A stretch of 64,000 nucleotides of DNA, from NCBI RefSeq assembly GCF_963678835.1, contig NZ_OY787469.1, positions 2,852,001 through 2,916,000 of the forward strand, read 5' to 3'. Both the position numbers and the translations under genes were made by a program. The stretch comes from an uncultured Desulfuromonas sp. (GTDB lineage: Bacteria > Desulfobacterota > Desulfuromonadia > Desulfuromonadales > Desulfuromonadaceae). The notes beneath the pieces were generated by a model, which saw only the letters and a list, made by a program, of their open reading frames with translations, did not search any database and had not been told where the DNA came from. Shown piece after piece: positions 30,808 to 41,139 of the stretch (position 1 is its first letter; the number at the start of each line of letters is the position of its first letter).

Positions 30808-32229
30808 CTAATAGCGATAGTGTTCCGGCTTATAGGGACCTTCAACCTTGATATCCAGATAATCAGCCTGCTTTTGGGTCAGCGTCGTCAATTTGGCGCC
30901 AAGCTTGCCAAGATGCAGACGAGCGACTTTTTCATCCAACACTTTCGGCAACACATAAACCTGTTTTTCATACTGGTCGTTATTCAGCCATAATTCAATC
31001 TGAGCCAACACCTGATTGGCAAAGCTGTTACTCATAACAAAGCTGGGGTGACCGGTGGCGCAGCCGAGATTTACCAGCCGTCCACGGGCGAGCAGCGTAA
31101 TGCGTTTGCCATCGGGCCATTCAATCTGGTCCACCTGCGGCTTGATTTCATGAACCGTCAGTTGGTCATCACTGAACAGCGACTCTACCTGAATTTCAGA
31201 ATCAAAGTGGCCGATATTGCAGACAATGGATTGATCTTTCATCTGGTCCATATGGCTGCGATTGATCACATCGACATTACCGGTTGTTGTTACAAAGATA
31301 TCGCCCCAGCGACAGGCTTCATCCATATCAACAACATTGAAGCCTTCCATGCATGCCTGCAGCGCACAGATTGGATCAATTTCCGTGACCGATACCATGG
31401 CCCCCATACCACGAAATGCCTGAGCACAGCCTTTTCCGACATCGCCATAACCAAGCACCACGCACTGCTTCCCAGCTACCATCACGTCGGTGGCCCGCTT
31501 GATGCCATCGATCAGCGACTCGCGGCAACCATAGAGGTTATCAAACTTACTTTTGGTCACAGAATCATTGACATTGAACGCCGGGAACATCAGGACGTTG
31601 TCACGGGCCATCTGGTAAAGACGATGAACACCGGTGGTTGTTTCTTCACTGACCCCGATCAGGTTGGCAGAAATTTTCCGCCAGAACTTCGGGTCCTCCT
31701 GAAGGGTTTTGTTCAGCAATGTGTCAAGAATTTGCACTTCTTCATGATCCTGACAAACATCAGGAAGCGTTCCGGATGCTTCATATTCCTTTTCGCGTGC
31801 GACCCCGCGGTGCACCAGCAAAGTCGCATCACCACCATCATCGAGGATCATGGTCGGGCCATCAGGAAACGACAGGGTTTTTTTGGTAAACTCCCAGTAC
31901 TCTTCGAGAGATTCTCCTTTGTATGCAAAGACCGGAACACCGGTCTCAGCAATGGCCGCGGCAGCATGGTCCTGAGTAGAAAAGATATTGCAACTGGCCC
32001 AACGTACATCGGCACCAAGCGCCACCAGCGTCTCAATGAGCACGGCAGTCTGAATCGTCATATGCAATGAGCCGGAGATGCGTGCCCCTTTAAGAGGCTT
32101 TTGCGCCTGATATTCCTCACGCACCGCCATCAAACCGGGCATCTCCGTTTCAGCGATGGTGATCTCTTTGCGACCCCAAGTGGCCAGAGCCATATCTTTA
32201 ACAATCGATTCTTCAGATATCGAACTCAT
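30808..32229 (-). CDS. ahcY: S-adenosyl-L-homocysteine hydrolase
   Basis: Splits S-adenosylhomocysteine to adenosine and homocysteine, relieving inhibition of methyltransferases (473 aa). Seen are the substrate-site segment [40 protein letters not shown], the NAD Rossmann motif [20 protein letters not shown] and the C-terminal [13 protein letters not shown] that closes the neighbouring active site. The ATG at 32229 has AGGAGAG at the right distance. That site lies inside the last codons of the upstream glycosyltransferase gene, with which it overlaps by 17 nt, implying translational coupling. Confidence 0.97.
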   Translation of the reverse strand: MSSISEESIVKDMALATWGRKEITIAETEMPGLMAVREEYQAQKPLKGARISGSLHMTIQTAVLIETLVALGADVRWASCNIFSTQDHAAAAIAETGVPVFAYKGESLEEYWEFTKKTLSFPDGPTMILDDGGDATLLVHRGVAREKEYEASGTLPDVCQDHEEVQILDTLLNKTLQEDPKFWRKISANLIGVSEETTTGVHRLYQMARDNVLMFPAFNVNDSVTKSKFDNLYGCRESLIDGIKRATDVMVAGKQCVVLGYGDVGKGCAQAFRGMGAMVSVTEIDPICALQACMEGFNVVDMDEACRWGDIFVTTTGNVDVINRSHMDQMKDQSIVCNIGHFDSEIQVESLFSDDQLTVHEIKPQVDQIEWPDGKRITLLARGRLVNLGCATGHPSFVMSNSFANQVLAQIELWLNNDQYEKQVYVLPKVLDEKVARLHLGKLGAKLTTLTQKQADYLDIKVEGPYKPEHYRY

Positions 32230-33319
32230 CAATCTCTCCTTTAGCAGATAATAAACGGTGACGGAACACGCTATCCGCGCACCATGGCAAGGACAACAGA
32301 ACCGTCAGATAAAACACAATAATAAGCGTGAGCGCTGCGGCACTATGCCACAAACGACAATCGAGCTTTGTGAGGATTGTCACATTCCATCGTCTGACCA
32401 GTTTTTGCCCCAATCGCGACGAACTCCCCCGCCACCAATACAAGCGAAACGGAACAACCCAAAGATAGCGTACCATGGCGGAACCGCAACCATACCAGAA
32501 AGACCACCACGCGGACAGGGGCAATTGCCCCAGCCGTTGGAACAGGCCAATTAAGGTGCGGACAATCCCGCGATCAGAGCGATAACTGCCCATGGCAACA
32601 GGTAACAAAGAGCGTTGATCGCTGGCAAAAATCAACAATAAAACCGCATTGAGAAACTGACGGCAGTGTCGCCCCTCCTCCTCGTAACGCCGACTGGAAG
32701 TGACCAGCGTTCCAGGCAAACAAATTATGCGTCCCGAGCGTGAAATGCGCTCCACCAGCTCAACATCTTCAAGAACAGGCAGAGTCTCATCGTATCCATT
32801 CAGGTCATGCCAGGCGGTTCGGTGAAGCATCAACCCCTGGTCACCAAAGATGGTTCCCGGCAGATTCAACGCGGCTTTTTCAGACAGATATCGATAAAAA
32901 CGGGGCTGGAGCTCTTCACCACTGAATTTCAACGAAAAGTGACCGGCAACAAAACCTTGCCCCTTTAAGCATTCGTCTTCCAAGCTTCGCAGCGCCCGTA
33001 TAAACAGATCGGTTTGCGACCAAACGCTGTCAGCATGCAAAAAAAGCAACCAGGTGCCACGCGCAAGGCGACCACCACGGTTCAACTGGCAGCTTCGCCC
33101 CTGCTCGCCCTGCACCAGAACAACCTGATGGTGAGAACACGACCGGTACGTGTCAATCAGAGCCATGGAACGGTCCGAAGAACCACCATCGCTGAAGATG
33201 ATCTCCAGAGACAGGCCAACTTGGGACTCTAACGCAGCAAACAGGCGAGGCAAAGCATCCTGTTCATTGAAAACGGGGATAATAACAGAAAAATCAACGG
33301 CGGGATCGCAGTGAGTCAT
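32213..33319 (-). CDS. Family 2 glycosyltransferase (TIGR04283-like)
   Basis: A 368-residue protein with an N-terminal GT-A domain: [30 protein letters not shown] (nucleotide-sugar site), [20 protein letters not shown] with the metal-binding HADS, and [17 protein letters not shown]. This pattern fits the TIGR04283 family of transferases seen beside rSAM/selenodomain genes, whose acceptor is unknown. The C-terminal part is hydrophobic and basic with a likely membrane segment ([20 protein letters not shown]). The ATG at 33319 gives the expected domain start but has only a weak ribosome-binding site. Lying between metK and ahcY, it may simply be carried in that operon. Confidence 0.85.
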   Translation of the reverse strand: MTHCDPAVDFSVIIPVFNEQDALPRLFAALESQVGLSLEIIFSDGGSSDRSMALIDTYRSCSHHQVVLVQGEQGRSCQLNRGGRLARGTWLLFLHADSVWSQTDLFIRALRSLEDECLKGQGFVAGHFSLKFSGEELQPRFYRYLSEKAALNLPGTIFGDQGLMLHRTAWHDLNGYDETLPVLEDVELVERISRSGRIICLPGTLVTSSRRYEEEGRHCRQFLNAVLLLIFASDQRSLLPVAMGSYRSDRGIVRTLIGLFQRLGQLPLSAWWSFWYGCGSAMVRYLWVVPFRLYWWRGSSSRLGQKLVRRWNVTILTKLDCRLWHSAAALTLIIVFYLTVLLSLPWCADSVFRHRLLSAKGEIDEFDI

Positions 33320-33409
33320 CGCATCAAGGTCAGATCGAAGTTTCCTGCGGCACATAGACAACACACCGGCCAGACCCAGTTGGGGCCTGGCCGGTATACA
33401 ATGAAAGAA

Positions 33410-34579
33410 TTAAAGACCGGCGCGGCTGCGAAGAGACGCTACCCGATCGGTTTTTTCCCAAGTAAAATCAGGCAGTTCACGGCCAAAATGACCGTAAGCC
33501 GCTGTTGGACGATAGATCGGCCGCAACAGGTCTAGAGTTTCAATAATGGCCGCTGGACGCAGATCAAATTCTTCCTGAACAATACGGGCAATCTGGTCTG
33601 AGGCAATCACCCCAGTACCGAATGCATTGATCATAACACTGACCGGCTCTGCAACACCAATGGCATACGCGATCTGAACTTCGCATTTTTCAGCCAGACC
33701 GGCAGCAACAACATTCTTCGCCACGTAGCGCGCCATGTAAGAAGCACTGCGGTCAACTTTGGAAGGGTCTTTACCGGAAAAGGCACCACCACCATGGGAG
33801 CCCTGCCCACCATAGGTATCGACAATAATCTTACGACCAGTCAGGCCGCAGTCCCCCATCGGACCACCAACGACAAAACGTCCCGTCGGATTAATGTAAT
33901 ACTTGGTTTTGTCATCAAGAAGCTCAACAGGAACCACTTTTTTGACAACTTCCTCCATGACGACTTCTTCAATTTGAGCCAGAGTCGCTTCAGGACCATG
34001 CTGAGTCGACACAACAACAGCATCAATACGTGACGGCTTATCATCAATGTACTCAATCGACACCTGCGATTTACTGTCAGGGCGGAGAAAGTCGACAAGA
34101 CCCTCTTTGCGCACCGCAGCCAGGCGCTGGGTGAGATTGTGTGCATAAACAATCGGCATTGGCATCAATTGCGGTGTATCGTTGCAGGCAAAACCAAACA
34201 TCAGCCCCTGATCGCCAGCACCTTGCTCTTTATGAAGCCCTTCACCAGCAGTAACGCCCTGAGAAATGTCCGGAGACTGGCGGTCGAGTGACGTCATAAC
34301 GGCGCAGGTATCGGCATCAAAACCAACATCGCTACCAACATAACCAATCTCGCGGATCGTTTGCCGGACAATATCAGCATAGTCAATACGGGCATGGGTA
34401 GTAATCTCACCGGCCAGCATGGCCATACCGGTGGTTACCAGCGTTTCACAGGCGACACGTGCCGTGTTGTCCTGAGCCAGAATCGCATCAAGAATCGCAT
34501 CAGAAATCTGATCCGCCATCTTATCGGGATGACCTTCACTGACCGATTCGGAGGTAAACATAAAGTCTGTCATTGGCAT
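33410..34579 (-). CDS. metK: S-adenosylmethionine synthetase
   Basis: Makes S-adenosylmethionine from methionine and ATP (389 aa). [57 protein letters not shown] and [17 protein letters not shown] are all present. AAGGGA precedes the first ATG; a second ATG two codons later is possible. It is upstream of the glycosyltransferase and ahcY, so the SAM-using cycle (MetK then AhcY) is encoded together. The 176-nt gap to ptsI shows no recognisable feature. Confidence 0.97.
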   Translation of the reverse strand: MPMTDFMFTSESVSEGHPDKMADQISDAILDAILAQDNTARVACETLVTTGMAMLAGEITTHARIDYADIVRQTIREIGYVGSDVGFDADTCAVMTSLDRQSPDISQGVTAGEGLHKEQGAGDQGLMFGFACNDTPQLMPMPIVYAHNLTQRLAAVRKEGLVDFLRPDSKSQVSIEYIDDKPSRIDAVVVSTQHGPEATLAQIEEVVMEEVVKKVVPVELLDDKTKYYINPTGRFVVGGPMGDCGLTGRKIIVDTYGGQGSHGGGAFSGKDPSKVDRSASYMARYVAKNVVAAGLAEKCEVQIAYAIGVAEPVSVMINAFGTGVIASDQIARIVQEEFDLRPAAIIETLDLLRPIYRPTAAYGHFGRELPDFTWEKTDRVASLRSRAGL

Positions 34580-34755
34580 GGAAAAATCCCTTTCACTCTA
34601 AAATTCGGATTGTGAGTATATGTCATTCTCGATGGGCCAGCAATCCAATAATGCATTGTCCTGTTGGTCCGGGAAATATTTTACATGAGGCCCATAAGGC
34701 ATAATGTGGATCATGGCGTGCCCCAGCGAGAAACACCACAGACGCCAGAAAGTAA

Positions 34756-36537
34756 TCAAATCTCCCATTCCTGCATATCATGGGGAAAATGCCGCAGGAC
34801 GGTCTGGCGCAAGTCAGCAGCGATCTGTGTGGCAGTGGATCGTGAGAGGATCTGTTCGAGAAGGGCTTGGCCATCCGCTGAATGCCATTGACGCAGGATC
34901 TTCTTGACGCGTGACAACCCGCAACTGTTCATGGACATATCGGTATAGCCCATGGCCAGCAATACCAGACTGTACATGGGTTCTGCCGCCATTTCACCAC
35001 AGATAGAGGCTGAAATTCCGGCCTGTTTGGCCGCATCAGAGATCATTTTCAATGCTCTGAGAATCGCTGGATGACAGGGGTCATAGAGATAAGCCACATG
35101 CTCGTTGCTACGGTCAACAGCCAGGCAATATTGAATCAGATCATTGGTGCCGACCGAGAAAAAGTCCACTTCTTGGGCCAACAAATCTGCCAGAAAAACC
35201 GCTGAAGGAGTTTCAATCATGATTCCGACCGGAAGGTTTTCATCAAAAGCAATGCGTTCCTGGCGCAACTCCTCCATGACGTCATTAAGAATCTGGCGGC
35301 AGGCGCGCACTTCCGTCACCCCGGAGATCATCGGAAACATCAAACGGATACAACCGTAGGCTGAAGCACGCAAAATCGCTCGTAACTGGATGCGGAACAG
35401 ATGTTTTTCGTGCAAAGACAAGCGAATTGAGCGCAACCCCATGGCCGGATTGGCTTCGTCCTGCAGGCTGAGATCCTGAACAAACTTGTCGCCACCAATA
35501 TCCAAAGTGCGGATGGTGACAGGAGAAGGATGAATTTTCTCCACCAGCGCCTTATACCCTTCAAACTGATCCTGCTCGGACGGCGGAGTTGAGCGAGCCA
35601 TGTACATGAATTCGGTGCGCAACAAACCGATCCCCGTCGCGCCGTTTTTCAGGGCAATATCCGCCTCATCGGGCAACTCAATATTCGCCTGAAGCGTGAC
35701 CTTGACTCCATCGGCGGTACAAGCAGGCAACGCGCAGAAGGTTTGCAGATGTTGCTGGTAAAATTCGTAGCGTCGTTTCTTTTCGAGGTACTCTTGCAGT
35801 GTTGCCGGATCAGGATTAAGGATTACCTCACCATGGCTGCCGTCAATAATGATGGCCATCCCGGTTGAAACCGTGGAAGTAATCGTTTCAAGACCAACCA
35901 CCGCCGGCAACCCCAGCGAGCGGGCCAAAATTGCTGTATGGGATGTCCGTCCCCCCAGGTCCGTTACAAAACCGATCACCTGTTCCTTGTCCATCTGCAG
36001 AGTGTCTGCCGGCGACAAGTCGTGAGCAATGACAATCGACTTACGGTCAAGATTCTGTATCTGTTGCTGATTTTTACCACGGATATTGCGCAGGATTCGC
36101 TCACCGACCAGCTCAATATCTGAACCTCGTTCCCTGAGGTATTCATCCTCAATGCACTCAAATGTGGCCCTGAATTTCTTAAGAACTCGCTTTAAAGCAG
36201 CCGAGGCATTAATCTGTTTTTCCTGAATAAAACTTGTTGTTCCCGTCAGGAGCATCTCGTCGTCAAGAATCATCAACTGAGTGTCGATGATGTAAAAATG
36301 TTCCGATTGGGTATGGTGGGACAATTGATGCTGGATGTCTCGAAGTTGTTGCCGCGATTTCTCGACAGCTGCATGGAAAATATCGATTTCCGCGGAAATT
36401 TGTTCGCCGGGAATATCATACTCAACAACACTAACCCGTTGACGATCAAGCAGATAAACTTCACCTATGGCAATGCCAGGAGAAGCCGCGACGGCATGAT
36501 GGCGCTCTATCTGTTTACTCTTCACCGAACTTGTCAT
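34756..36537 (-). CDS. ptsI: Phosphoenolpyruvate-protein phosphotransferase (PTS Enzyme I)
   Basis: First PTS phosphocarrier (593 aa): takes phosphate from PEP and passes it to HPr. The N-terminal domain carries the phospho-histidine in GGRTSHTAILARSLG (H200). The C-terminal TIM barrel has GIGLLRTEFMYMARS, MGLRSIRLSL, FPMISGVTEVR, VDFFSVGTNDLIQYCLAVDR with CHPAILR, and the ICGEMAAEP cysteine. It overlaps ptsH by 23 nt, so the two are coupled. With HprK, RapZ and the mannose-type EII upstream it completes a phosphorelay. Confidence 0.97.
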   Translation of the reverse strand: MTSSVKSKQIERHHAVAASPGIAIGEVYLLDRQRVSVVEYDIPGEQISAEIDIFHAAVEKSRQQLRDIQHQLSHHTQSEHFYIIDTQLMILDDEMLLTGTTSFIQEKQINASAALKRVLKKFRATFECIEDEYLRERGSDIELVGERILRNIRGKNQQQIQNLDRKSIVIAHDLSPADTLQMDKEQVIGFVTDLGGRTSHTAILARSLGLPAVVGLETITSTVSTGMAIIIDGSHGEVILNPDPATLQEYLEKKRRYEFYQQHLQTFCALPACTADGVKVTLQANIELPDEADIALKNGATGIGLLRTEFMYMARSTPPSEQDQFEGYKALVEKIHPSPVTIRTLDIGGDKFVQDLSLQDEANPAMGLRSIRLSLHEKHLFRIQLRAILRASAYGCIRLMFPMISGVTEVRACRQILNDVMEELRQERIAFDENLPVGIMIETPSAVFLADLLAQEVDFFSVGTNDLIQYCLAVDRSNEHVAYLYDPCHPAILRALKMISDAAKQAGISASICGEMAAEPMYSLVLLAMGYTDMSMNSCGLSRVKKILRQWHSADGQALLEQILSRSTATQIAADLRQTVLRHFPHDMQEWEI

Positions 36538-36784
36538 GAATTAATTTCTCCAGACCATTCATCGCCTGTTGGGCATCCTCACCTTCTGTGCGAATTTCGA
36601 TAATTGTCCCCTTGGGAGCTGCCAGCATCAAAATCCCCATGATGCTTTTACCATTGACCTCGAAACCATCTTTATCAACAAAAACTTCAGATGCAAATTG
36701 TCCGGCGACCTGTACAAACTGGGCGGCGGCACGTGCATGAAGTCCAAGGCGGTTGGTAATTTCTACGCTTTTCTTTACTTGCAT
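36515..36784 (-). CDS. ptsH: Phosphocarrier protein HPr
   Basis: 89-residue HPr. The phosphorylatable histidine lies in RLGLHARAAAQFVQ (H16), and the HprK target serine in GKSIMGILMLAAPKG (S47) is also present, so both the PEP-dependent and the regulatory phosphorylation sites are intact. Its 3' end overlaps ptsI. The 141-nt gap to the EIID gene contains only short AT-rich repeats (TTTTTGCAA) that I could not assign. Confidence 0.96.
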   Translation of the reverse strand: MQVKKSVEITNRLGLHARAAAQFVQVAGQFASEVFVDKDGFEVNGKSIMGILMLAAPKGTIIEIRTEGEDAQQAMNGLEKLIHDKFGEE

Positions 36785-36925
36785 GAAAAATCTATCCTAT
36801 CAGTTTTTTGCAAAAGGCCGTCTGGGGCTTTTTGCAAGAACGGCTTTGAATAACATGTCCCTCAAAACCTCGCGAAATCGTCGTTTGCTTAAACGATACC
36901 GGACGATTTTGCCCACCCATGGGCA

Positions 36926-37681
36926 TTAGATAAAAAACTGGTCAGCAATACCGACACATCCCAAAAGAGCAAAAATCACAAAATACAAAGGGATTCCCTG
37001 GCGTAGAATAAACGTACAACCGATCACGCCTCCCAAAACAACAGGAACCATGCACCCAGTATAAGGCGTCACCATTTCCATCTGGTGACAAAGCACAGCG
37101 GCGACAGCACCAAGAACAACAACGGCCAAACGCTTAAGAACCAACGCCGCATCAGCAATACGATAGGTCTGAAGAAGCTGAACCACCATAACCCCTTGCT
37201 GATACCCGAGCCACGGGCCAACCAAACGTATAAACAGCACAGGGACGTTGAACAAAACCAGAAACAGCACTGGCGACCACCAGTAGCCCAAACTCCCGAC
37301 AACCACAGCAACGGCACAACACAAGGGGCGTAAACCACCCCAAAAAAACGCGTCGCCGGCAGCGGCAAAAGGCGCCATTACCGCTTCAGTGAATGCTTGC
37401 GGCGACATGGGAACCGGCTCTTCAAGCCGTTGGCGTCTCTCCAGTGACAACACGGCTGCAGCAATAGTCGGCACCAAAAAAACATTACTGTTGAAATAGC
37501 CTAAATAGCGTTGAACAATCGGTCGCAACGCGCGATCAGGATACAAACGGCGCAGCTCAGGTAGCAAGAGACACACCCACCCCAACCCCTGAAACTGCTT
37601 AAAGTTCCAAGAACATTGAAGAAAAAGGCTACGCAGGCTTAAAAGGCATAAACGCCCTTTAGTCAACGGTTCGACGGACAT
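36926..37681 (-). CDS. PTS mannose-family EIID component
   Basis: Membrane component (251 aa from the ATG at 37681) of a mannose/fructose/sorbose-family permease. LCLLSLRSLFLQCSWNFKQF followed by QGLGWVCLLLPEL is the typical EIID start (usually RSFxLQxxxNYERMQ-like), followed by YFNSNVFLVPTIAAAVLSLE, APFAAAGDAFFWGGLRP and several membrane helices. GGAG lies 8 nt before the ATG, which is 2 nt after the EIIC stop. A much longer frame on the same strand overlapping EIIC is rejected. Confidence 0.9.
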   Translation of the reverse strand: MSVEPLTKGRLCLLSLRSLFLQCSWNFKQFQGLGWVCLLLPELRRLYPDRALRPIVQRYLGYFNSNVFLVPTIAAAVLSLERRQRLEEPVPMSPQAFTEAVMAPFAAAGDAFFWGGLRPLCCAVAVVVGSLGYWWSPVLFLVLFNVPVLFIRLVGPWLGYQQGVMVVQLLQTYRIADAALVLKRLAVVVLGAVAAVLCHQMEMVTPYTGCMVPVVLGGVIGCTFILRQGIPLYFVIFALLGCVGIADQFFI

Positions 37682-37683
37682 GG

Positions 37684-38379
37684 CTACATCTCCATCAATT
37701 GTAGAAGGCCATAGGTCAATAAAAAACCGCAGACAAACAGTGGAATCGTCTTTCTGACCTGCAATACCGCGATCATCGCCGCAATACCAACGAGAGGAAA
37801 CACCGTAACCAACAGAACCGGATGACCCGCGGTAAGAGGCGTTAGCCACGGTAACAACAGGGTTAAAAACAAACCACCCACGGCAACGACACACGCCACG
37901 GACATCAGGGACGCCAGGGCAAAAAGAACAGCACAACGTAAATGGTTTTGCTGAAAAACAGACCATTGTTGCTCGGCAAGATGGGATACGGCGTTCTGAA
38001 AACATTTTTCGTTCTGGTGCCGGGTACGAATGTCGAACACCCTGCCGATTTCTGCTGTCGTCAGAGCAATTACGGCCACAGCAACCACGAGCACCAGATC
38101 TTGCCGGGGTTGGCCATAAGAAAAGAGATACAGCAAAATAACCCCGCCCAGAGTCGCCGTGGTATCATCGGGGGCAACAGCTGCTCCCACCGGGACCCGC
38201 ATCAGCCAGAGCAACTCCATCATCAAGCCCAACTGAAAGGCTTCTGGAAACACTCCTAACAGATAACCGGCGCCAGCAGCACACACCAAAGGCCGTCCCA
38301 ACTGAAATTGGCCAATAGCGGTTCGGTCCAGTCCACAGAGGAGAATTACGCAAAGAACACCCAGCCACGCCAAGATCAA
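37684..38379 (-). CDS. PTS mannose-family EIIC component
   Basis: Polytopic membrane protein of 231 residues. DRTAIGQFQLGRPLVCAAGA, GLMMELLWLMRVPVGAAVAP and DDTTATLGGVILL match the conserved sugar-binding membrane region of ManY-type EIIC. Translation appears to start at TTG (38379), 3 nt after the EIIB stop, with GGGGTAGG just upstream. EIIA, EIIB, EIIC and EIID are in order, so the permease looks complete, but the sugar cannot be read from sequence. Confidence 0.9.
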   Translation of the reverse strand: MILAWLGVLCVILLCGLDRTAIGQFQLGRPLVCAAGAGYLLGVFPEAFQLGLMMELLWLMRVPVGAAVAPDDTTATLGGVILLYLFSYGQPRQDLVLVVAVAVIALTTAEIGRVFDIRTRHQNEKCFQNAVSHLAEQQWSVFQQNHLRCAVLFALASLMSVACVVAVGGLFLTLLLPWLTPLTAGHPVLLVTVFPLVGIAAMIAVLQVRKTIPLFVCGFLLTYGLLQLMEM

Positions 38380-38382
38380 AAC

Positions 38383-38871
38383 CTACCCCTTGAGTTCCTC
38401 GTCATGACAATCCCATCGCATGACACGATCCGTCGGAATACATTGAGCGGAAATCATCACGCCAAGGCGACACAAAGCGTTGAGATCCTCTTGGTCTTCG
38501 GGACCAACAAACAGAGTGCGGGAAAGACAGCGTTTCCCTTCTTGAGCATGCATATTGCCCAGATTCAGGCAGGTAAAATGAATCCCCTCACGATAGGCCT
38601 GAAGAGCATCTTGCGGCGTTGAAAACAACACAATAACATTGTGTGCATCGAGTAAATGGGCCGAACAGAGTTGATCAACGTCTTCGTGAGAGCAAACCTC
38701 GACAGTCAATTCACCCGGAACGACCGCGATCATCAACTGCTTACGAAATGGGTCTTGAGCGACAACGTCATCGACCACAATCAAACAATCGGCCTGCACA
38801 TGAGGCACCCAGGCTTCCAGAACCTGGCCATGAATCAGCCGGTTATCAACGCGTGCCAGAACGATCGACAT
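38383..38871 (-). CDS. PTS mannose-family EIIB component
   Basis: Cytoplasmic phosphocarrier (162 aa). The phosphorylated histidine lies in VLARVDNRLIHGQVLEAW (H14), the hallmark of mannose-family EIIB, followed by VPHVQADCLIVVDDVVAQDP. The ATG at 38871 shares one base with the EIIA stop (TGATG). A start five codons upstream is possible but would lie inside EIIA. Confidence 0.93.
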   Translation of the reverse strand: MSIVLARVDNRLIHGQVLEAWVPHVQADCLIVVDDVVAQDPFRKQLMIAVVPGELTVEVCSHEDVDQLCSAHLLDAHNVIVLFSTPQDALQAYREGIHFTCLNLGNMHAQEGKRCLSRTLFVGPEDQEDLNALCRLGVMISAQCIPTDRVMRWDCHDEELKG

Positions 38872-39281
38872 CAGTTGGTCCCACACCCAATCAGGTCGCG
38901 AGAAACAACGACACTTTTTTGCCCATAATCTTGAAGGAACTGAGTCAGCTCGGCCAAAGTTTTCGACTGTCGGCCGTTAGGAAACTTCAACAGCATTGGC
39001 AGGTTGACCCCATTAATGACCTCAATACCAGGATCGGATAAAAAGCGAGCGGCAACATTCGCCGGAGTACCACCAAACATGTCGGTCATCACCAAAACAC
39101 CATCACCGTCACTTCCCACCTCAGCAATCAGCTGGGCCATCTGCTGAGCAAGAGCCTCAGGATTACATTGTTTATCAAGGCACATGGTACGGGTGTGACT
39201 CACCGGGCCAATAATGCCCTGTGCCGCCTCCAACAATTGTGCGGCCAAATCGGCATGCGTGGCAATGACCAATCCTATCAT
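38871..39281 (-). CDS. PTS mannose-family EIIA component
   Basis: EIIA-Man-type protein of 136 residues: MIGLVIATHADLAAQLLEAA with the phospho-histidine H9, and VLVMTDMFGGTPANVAARFL. The start overlaps the rapZ stop (ATGA), and AAAGGAGGAAGG supplies a strong ribosome-binding site, which excludes a longer upstream frame. In deltaproteobacteria such EIIA genes are regularly linked to rapZ and hprK, pointing to a regulatory as much as a transport role (inference). Confidence 0.94.
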   Translation of the reverse strand: MIGLVIATHADLAAQLLEAAQGIIGPVSHTRTMCLDKQCNPEALAQQMAQLIAEVGSDGDGVLVMTDMFGGTPANVAARFLSDPGIEVINGVNLPMLLKFPNGRQSKTLAELTQFLQDYGQKSVVVSRDLIGCGTN

Positions 39282-40141
39282 CCTTCCTCCTTTATCAGGT
39301 CGCGATGAGTGATGGTAACATCTTGTGATTCTTTGAGACAATCCCGTAATGCTTCGACAAGCGCAACACTGCGATGATGCCCTCCTGTACAGCCAATGGA
39401 AATAGTCAGGTAACGTTTGCCTTCTCGCCGATAACGCGGGATGAGAAAATCAAGCCAGGATTGTGTCCGCTGAAGAAACTCGCGACATTCCGGTTGGCTA
39501 AGAACAAAATCACGGACAGGTTTATCACAACCTGTCAACGGCCGTAAGGCTTCATCGTAGTGAGGATTCGGCAAAAAACGAACATCAATGACCAGATCCG
39601 ACTCAAGAGGAACACCGTAGCGAAAGCCAAAAGACTGCAGCCGGATGCTCATTGGCACCCCGGCGTCTGGAGAACCGTGTAGCGTTCGCAACACAGCCGC
39701 TTTAAGCTGATGCACCGACAATAAAGTCGTATCAAAAACAACCGTGGCGATATCTCGCAAAGGCTGTAGCAGGCTGCGTTCCTGAGAAATCGCTGCTGAG
39801 ACGGTGCTGTAGTTCGACAAGGGGTGACGACGGCGCGTTGTCGAAAAACGTCGAATCAGTTCATCGTCTGCAGCATCAAAAAAGTAAATTTCCGGTTCAT
39901 GGCCAGCCTGACGCACTGCAGCAAAAATCTGCTCATAACCCGTAATAAAATGTGGATTACGGACATCCATAACAATCGCCACACCGACCGAATCGATGAC
40001 ATTACCTCCACCCTGTTCAAAGAAAGCTGGTAACAGGGTCAAGGGGAAATTATCAATAACATAAAAGCCCTCATCTTCGAGGACTTTGGCTGCCGTTGAT
40101 TTTCCTGAACCGGACAAGCCGGTAATAACAATAAACCTCAC
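39278..40141 (-). CDS. rapZ: RNase adapter / nucleotide-binding protein RapZ
   Basis: RapZ (YvcJ) family, 287 aa. The P-loop ITGLSGSGKSTAAKVLEDEG is at the N terminus, with RRRHPLS in the middle and the C-terminal domain carrying SFGFRYGVP, DVRFLPNPHYDEALRPLTG and SIGCTGGHHRSVALVE. In E. coli RapZ delivers sRNA GlmZ to RNase E in response to glucosamine-6-phosphate; in other bacteria it may bind second messengers. Starts at GTG (40141), 6 nt after hprK, and overlaps the EIIA gene. Confidence 0.96.
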   Translation of the reverse strand: MRFIVITGLSGSGKSTAAKVLEDEGFYVIDNFPLTLLPAFFEQGGGNVIDSVGVAIVMDVRNPHFITGYEQIFAAVRQAGHEPEIYFFDAADDELIRRFSTTRRRHPLSNYSTVSAAISQERSLLQPLRDIATVVFDTTLLSVHQLKAAVLRTLHGSPDAGVPMSIRLQSFGFRYGVPLESDLVIDVRFLPNPHYDEALRPLTGCDKPVRDFVLSQPECREFLQRTQSWLDFLIPRYRREGKRYLTISIGCTGGHHRSVALVEALRDCLKESQDVTITHRDLIKEEG

Positions 40142-40147
40142 GATCAG

Positions 40148-41122
40148 CTACTCCAGATTGTCGCCAATAATAACGTGGGAATGCAACTGCGCCACTTCAG
40201 CCATACGTTTTTCCAGACGATCCTGGAATTCACGTGCTGAATTGTAGCCCATCTCTTTGAGAAGTTGGTTCCGTGCTCCAACTTCAATAATGGTGGAAAT
40301 ATTTCTCCCTGGGCAGACCGGGATCCGTAACAAGGGAACTTTGATACCCAGCAATTCGTAATGTTGCTCATCCAGGCCGAGACGGTCATAAGTGGCCTCA
40401 TCATTCCATTCCTGCAACTCCATGGCGACATCAATTTTCTTCCGCTCACGGATAGCGGCAACCCCGAACAGATGCTTGATATTGATAATCCCCAAGCCAC
40501 GAATTTCCATATGGTAATGAAGCAAGTCGCTGCCTTCACCAAACAACACTGCAGGTAATTTTGTGCGAACCTTGACGACGTCATCTGCCACGAGCCGATG
40601 GCCACGCAGCACCAGATCCAAAGCACATTCGCTCTTACCGATGCCACTCTGTCCCATGAGAAGGACCCCCACCCCAAACACATCGACCAGAACACCATGG
40701 ACCGACGTCGACGGCAGTAAGCGCTCTTCAAGAAATTTCGTGATAAGCGAAATAAATGCCGAACTTTTCATCTGGGTACGCAATAGCGGAATCGCATAAT
40801 GTTCGGTCTTTTCCAACAAAACTTTTGGCGGGGTTTGTCCCTTGGTGATGATGAGACAGGAAAACCCCAGAGAACAGAGCTGCTCAACATTTTCAGCGGC
40901 AGTTTCCGGGGTGAGTTTTTCAAGATAACTGAGCTCGGTAGAGCCAAGGATCTGCAGACGGTTTGGATGGAGATAGCTGAGATGCCCGGCTAAAGCCAAC
41001 CCGGGCTTTTGAATGCGATGCGATTCAATACATTTGTGAAGACCGTCAGCACCAGCCAGCACTTCGAGTTCCAATCCAGTGTTCTGCTCTTCCAGCAACT
41101 CACGTACACTCAACTGCGCCAT
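40148..41122 (-). CDS. hprK: HPr kinase/phosphorylase
   Basis: Phosphorylates and dephosphorylates HPr on its regulatory serine. The 324-residue protein has the N-terminal domain (ending in KFLEERLLPS), the P-loop GQSGIGKSECALDLVLRGHR (about 157-164 for the loop proper), LVADDVV, the signature EIRGLGIINIKHLFGVAAIR and the CPGRN motif. The ATG at 41122 is behind AGGTGAAGAG; a GTG three codons upstream is an alternative. Since HPr has the matching serine, the loop is functional on paper. Confidence 0.96.
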   Translation of the reverse strand: MAQLSVRELLEEQNTGLELEVLAGADGLHKCIESHRIQKPGLALAGHLSYLHPNRLQILGSTELSYLEKLTPETAAENVEQLCSLGFSCLIITKGQTPPKVLLEKTEHYAIPLLRTQMKSSAFISLITKFLEERLLPSTSVHGVLVDVFGVGVLLMGQSGIGKSECALDLVLRGHRLVADDVVKVRTKLPAVLFGEGSDLLHYHMEIRGLGIINIKHLFGVAAIRERKKIDVAMELQEWNDEATYDRLGLDEQHYELLGIKVPLLRIPVCPGRNISTIIEVGARNQLLKEMGYNSAREFQDRLEKRMAEVAQLHSHVIIGDNLE

Positions 41123-41139
41123 GCTCTTCACCTATCGTT

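Noticed and set aside
31048..32070. Plus-strand open frame of 340 codons opposite ahcY
   Set aside because: Antisense to a highly conserved enzyme gene; no domain pattern in the translation.
36800..36850. Recurring TTTTTGCAAAAA-type segments (also near 17350 and 27290) as a repeat family
   Set aside because: The shared part is short and AT-rich, without fixed ends; could be chance.
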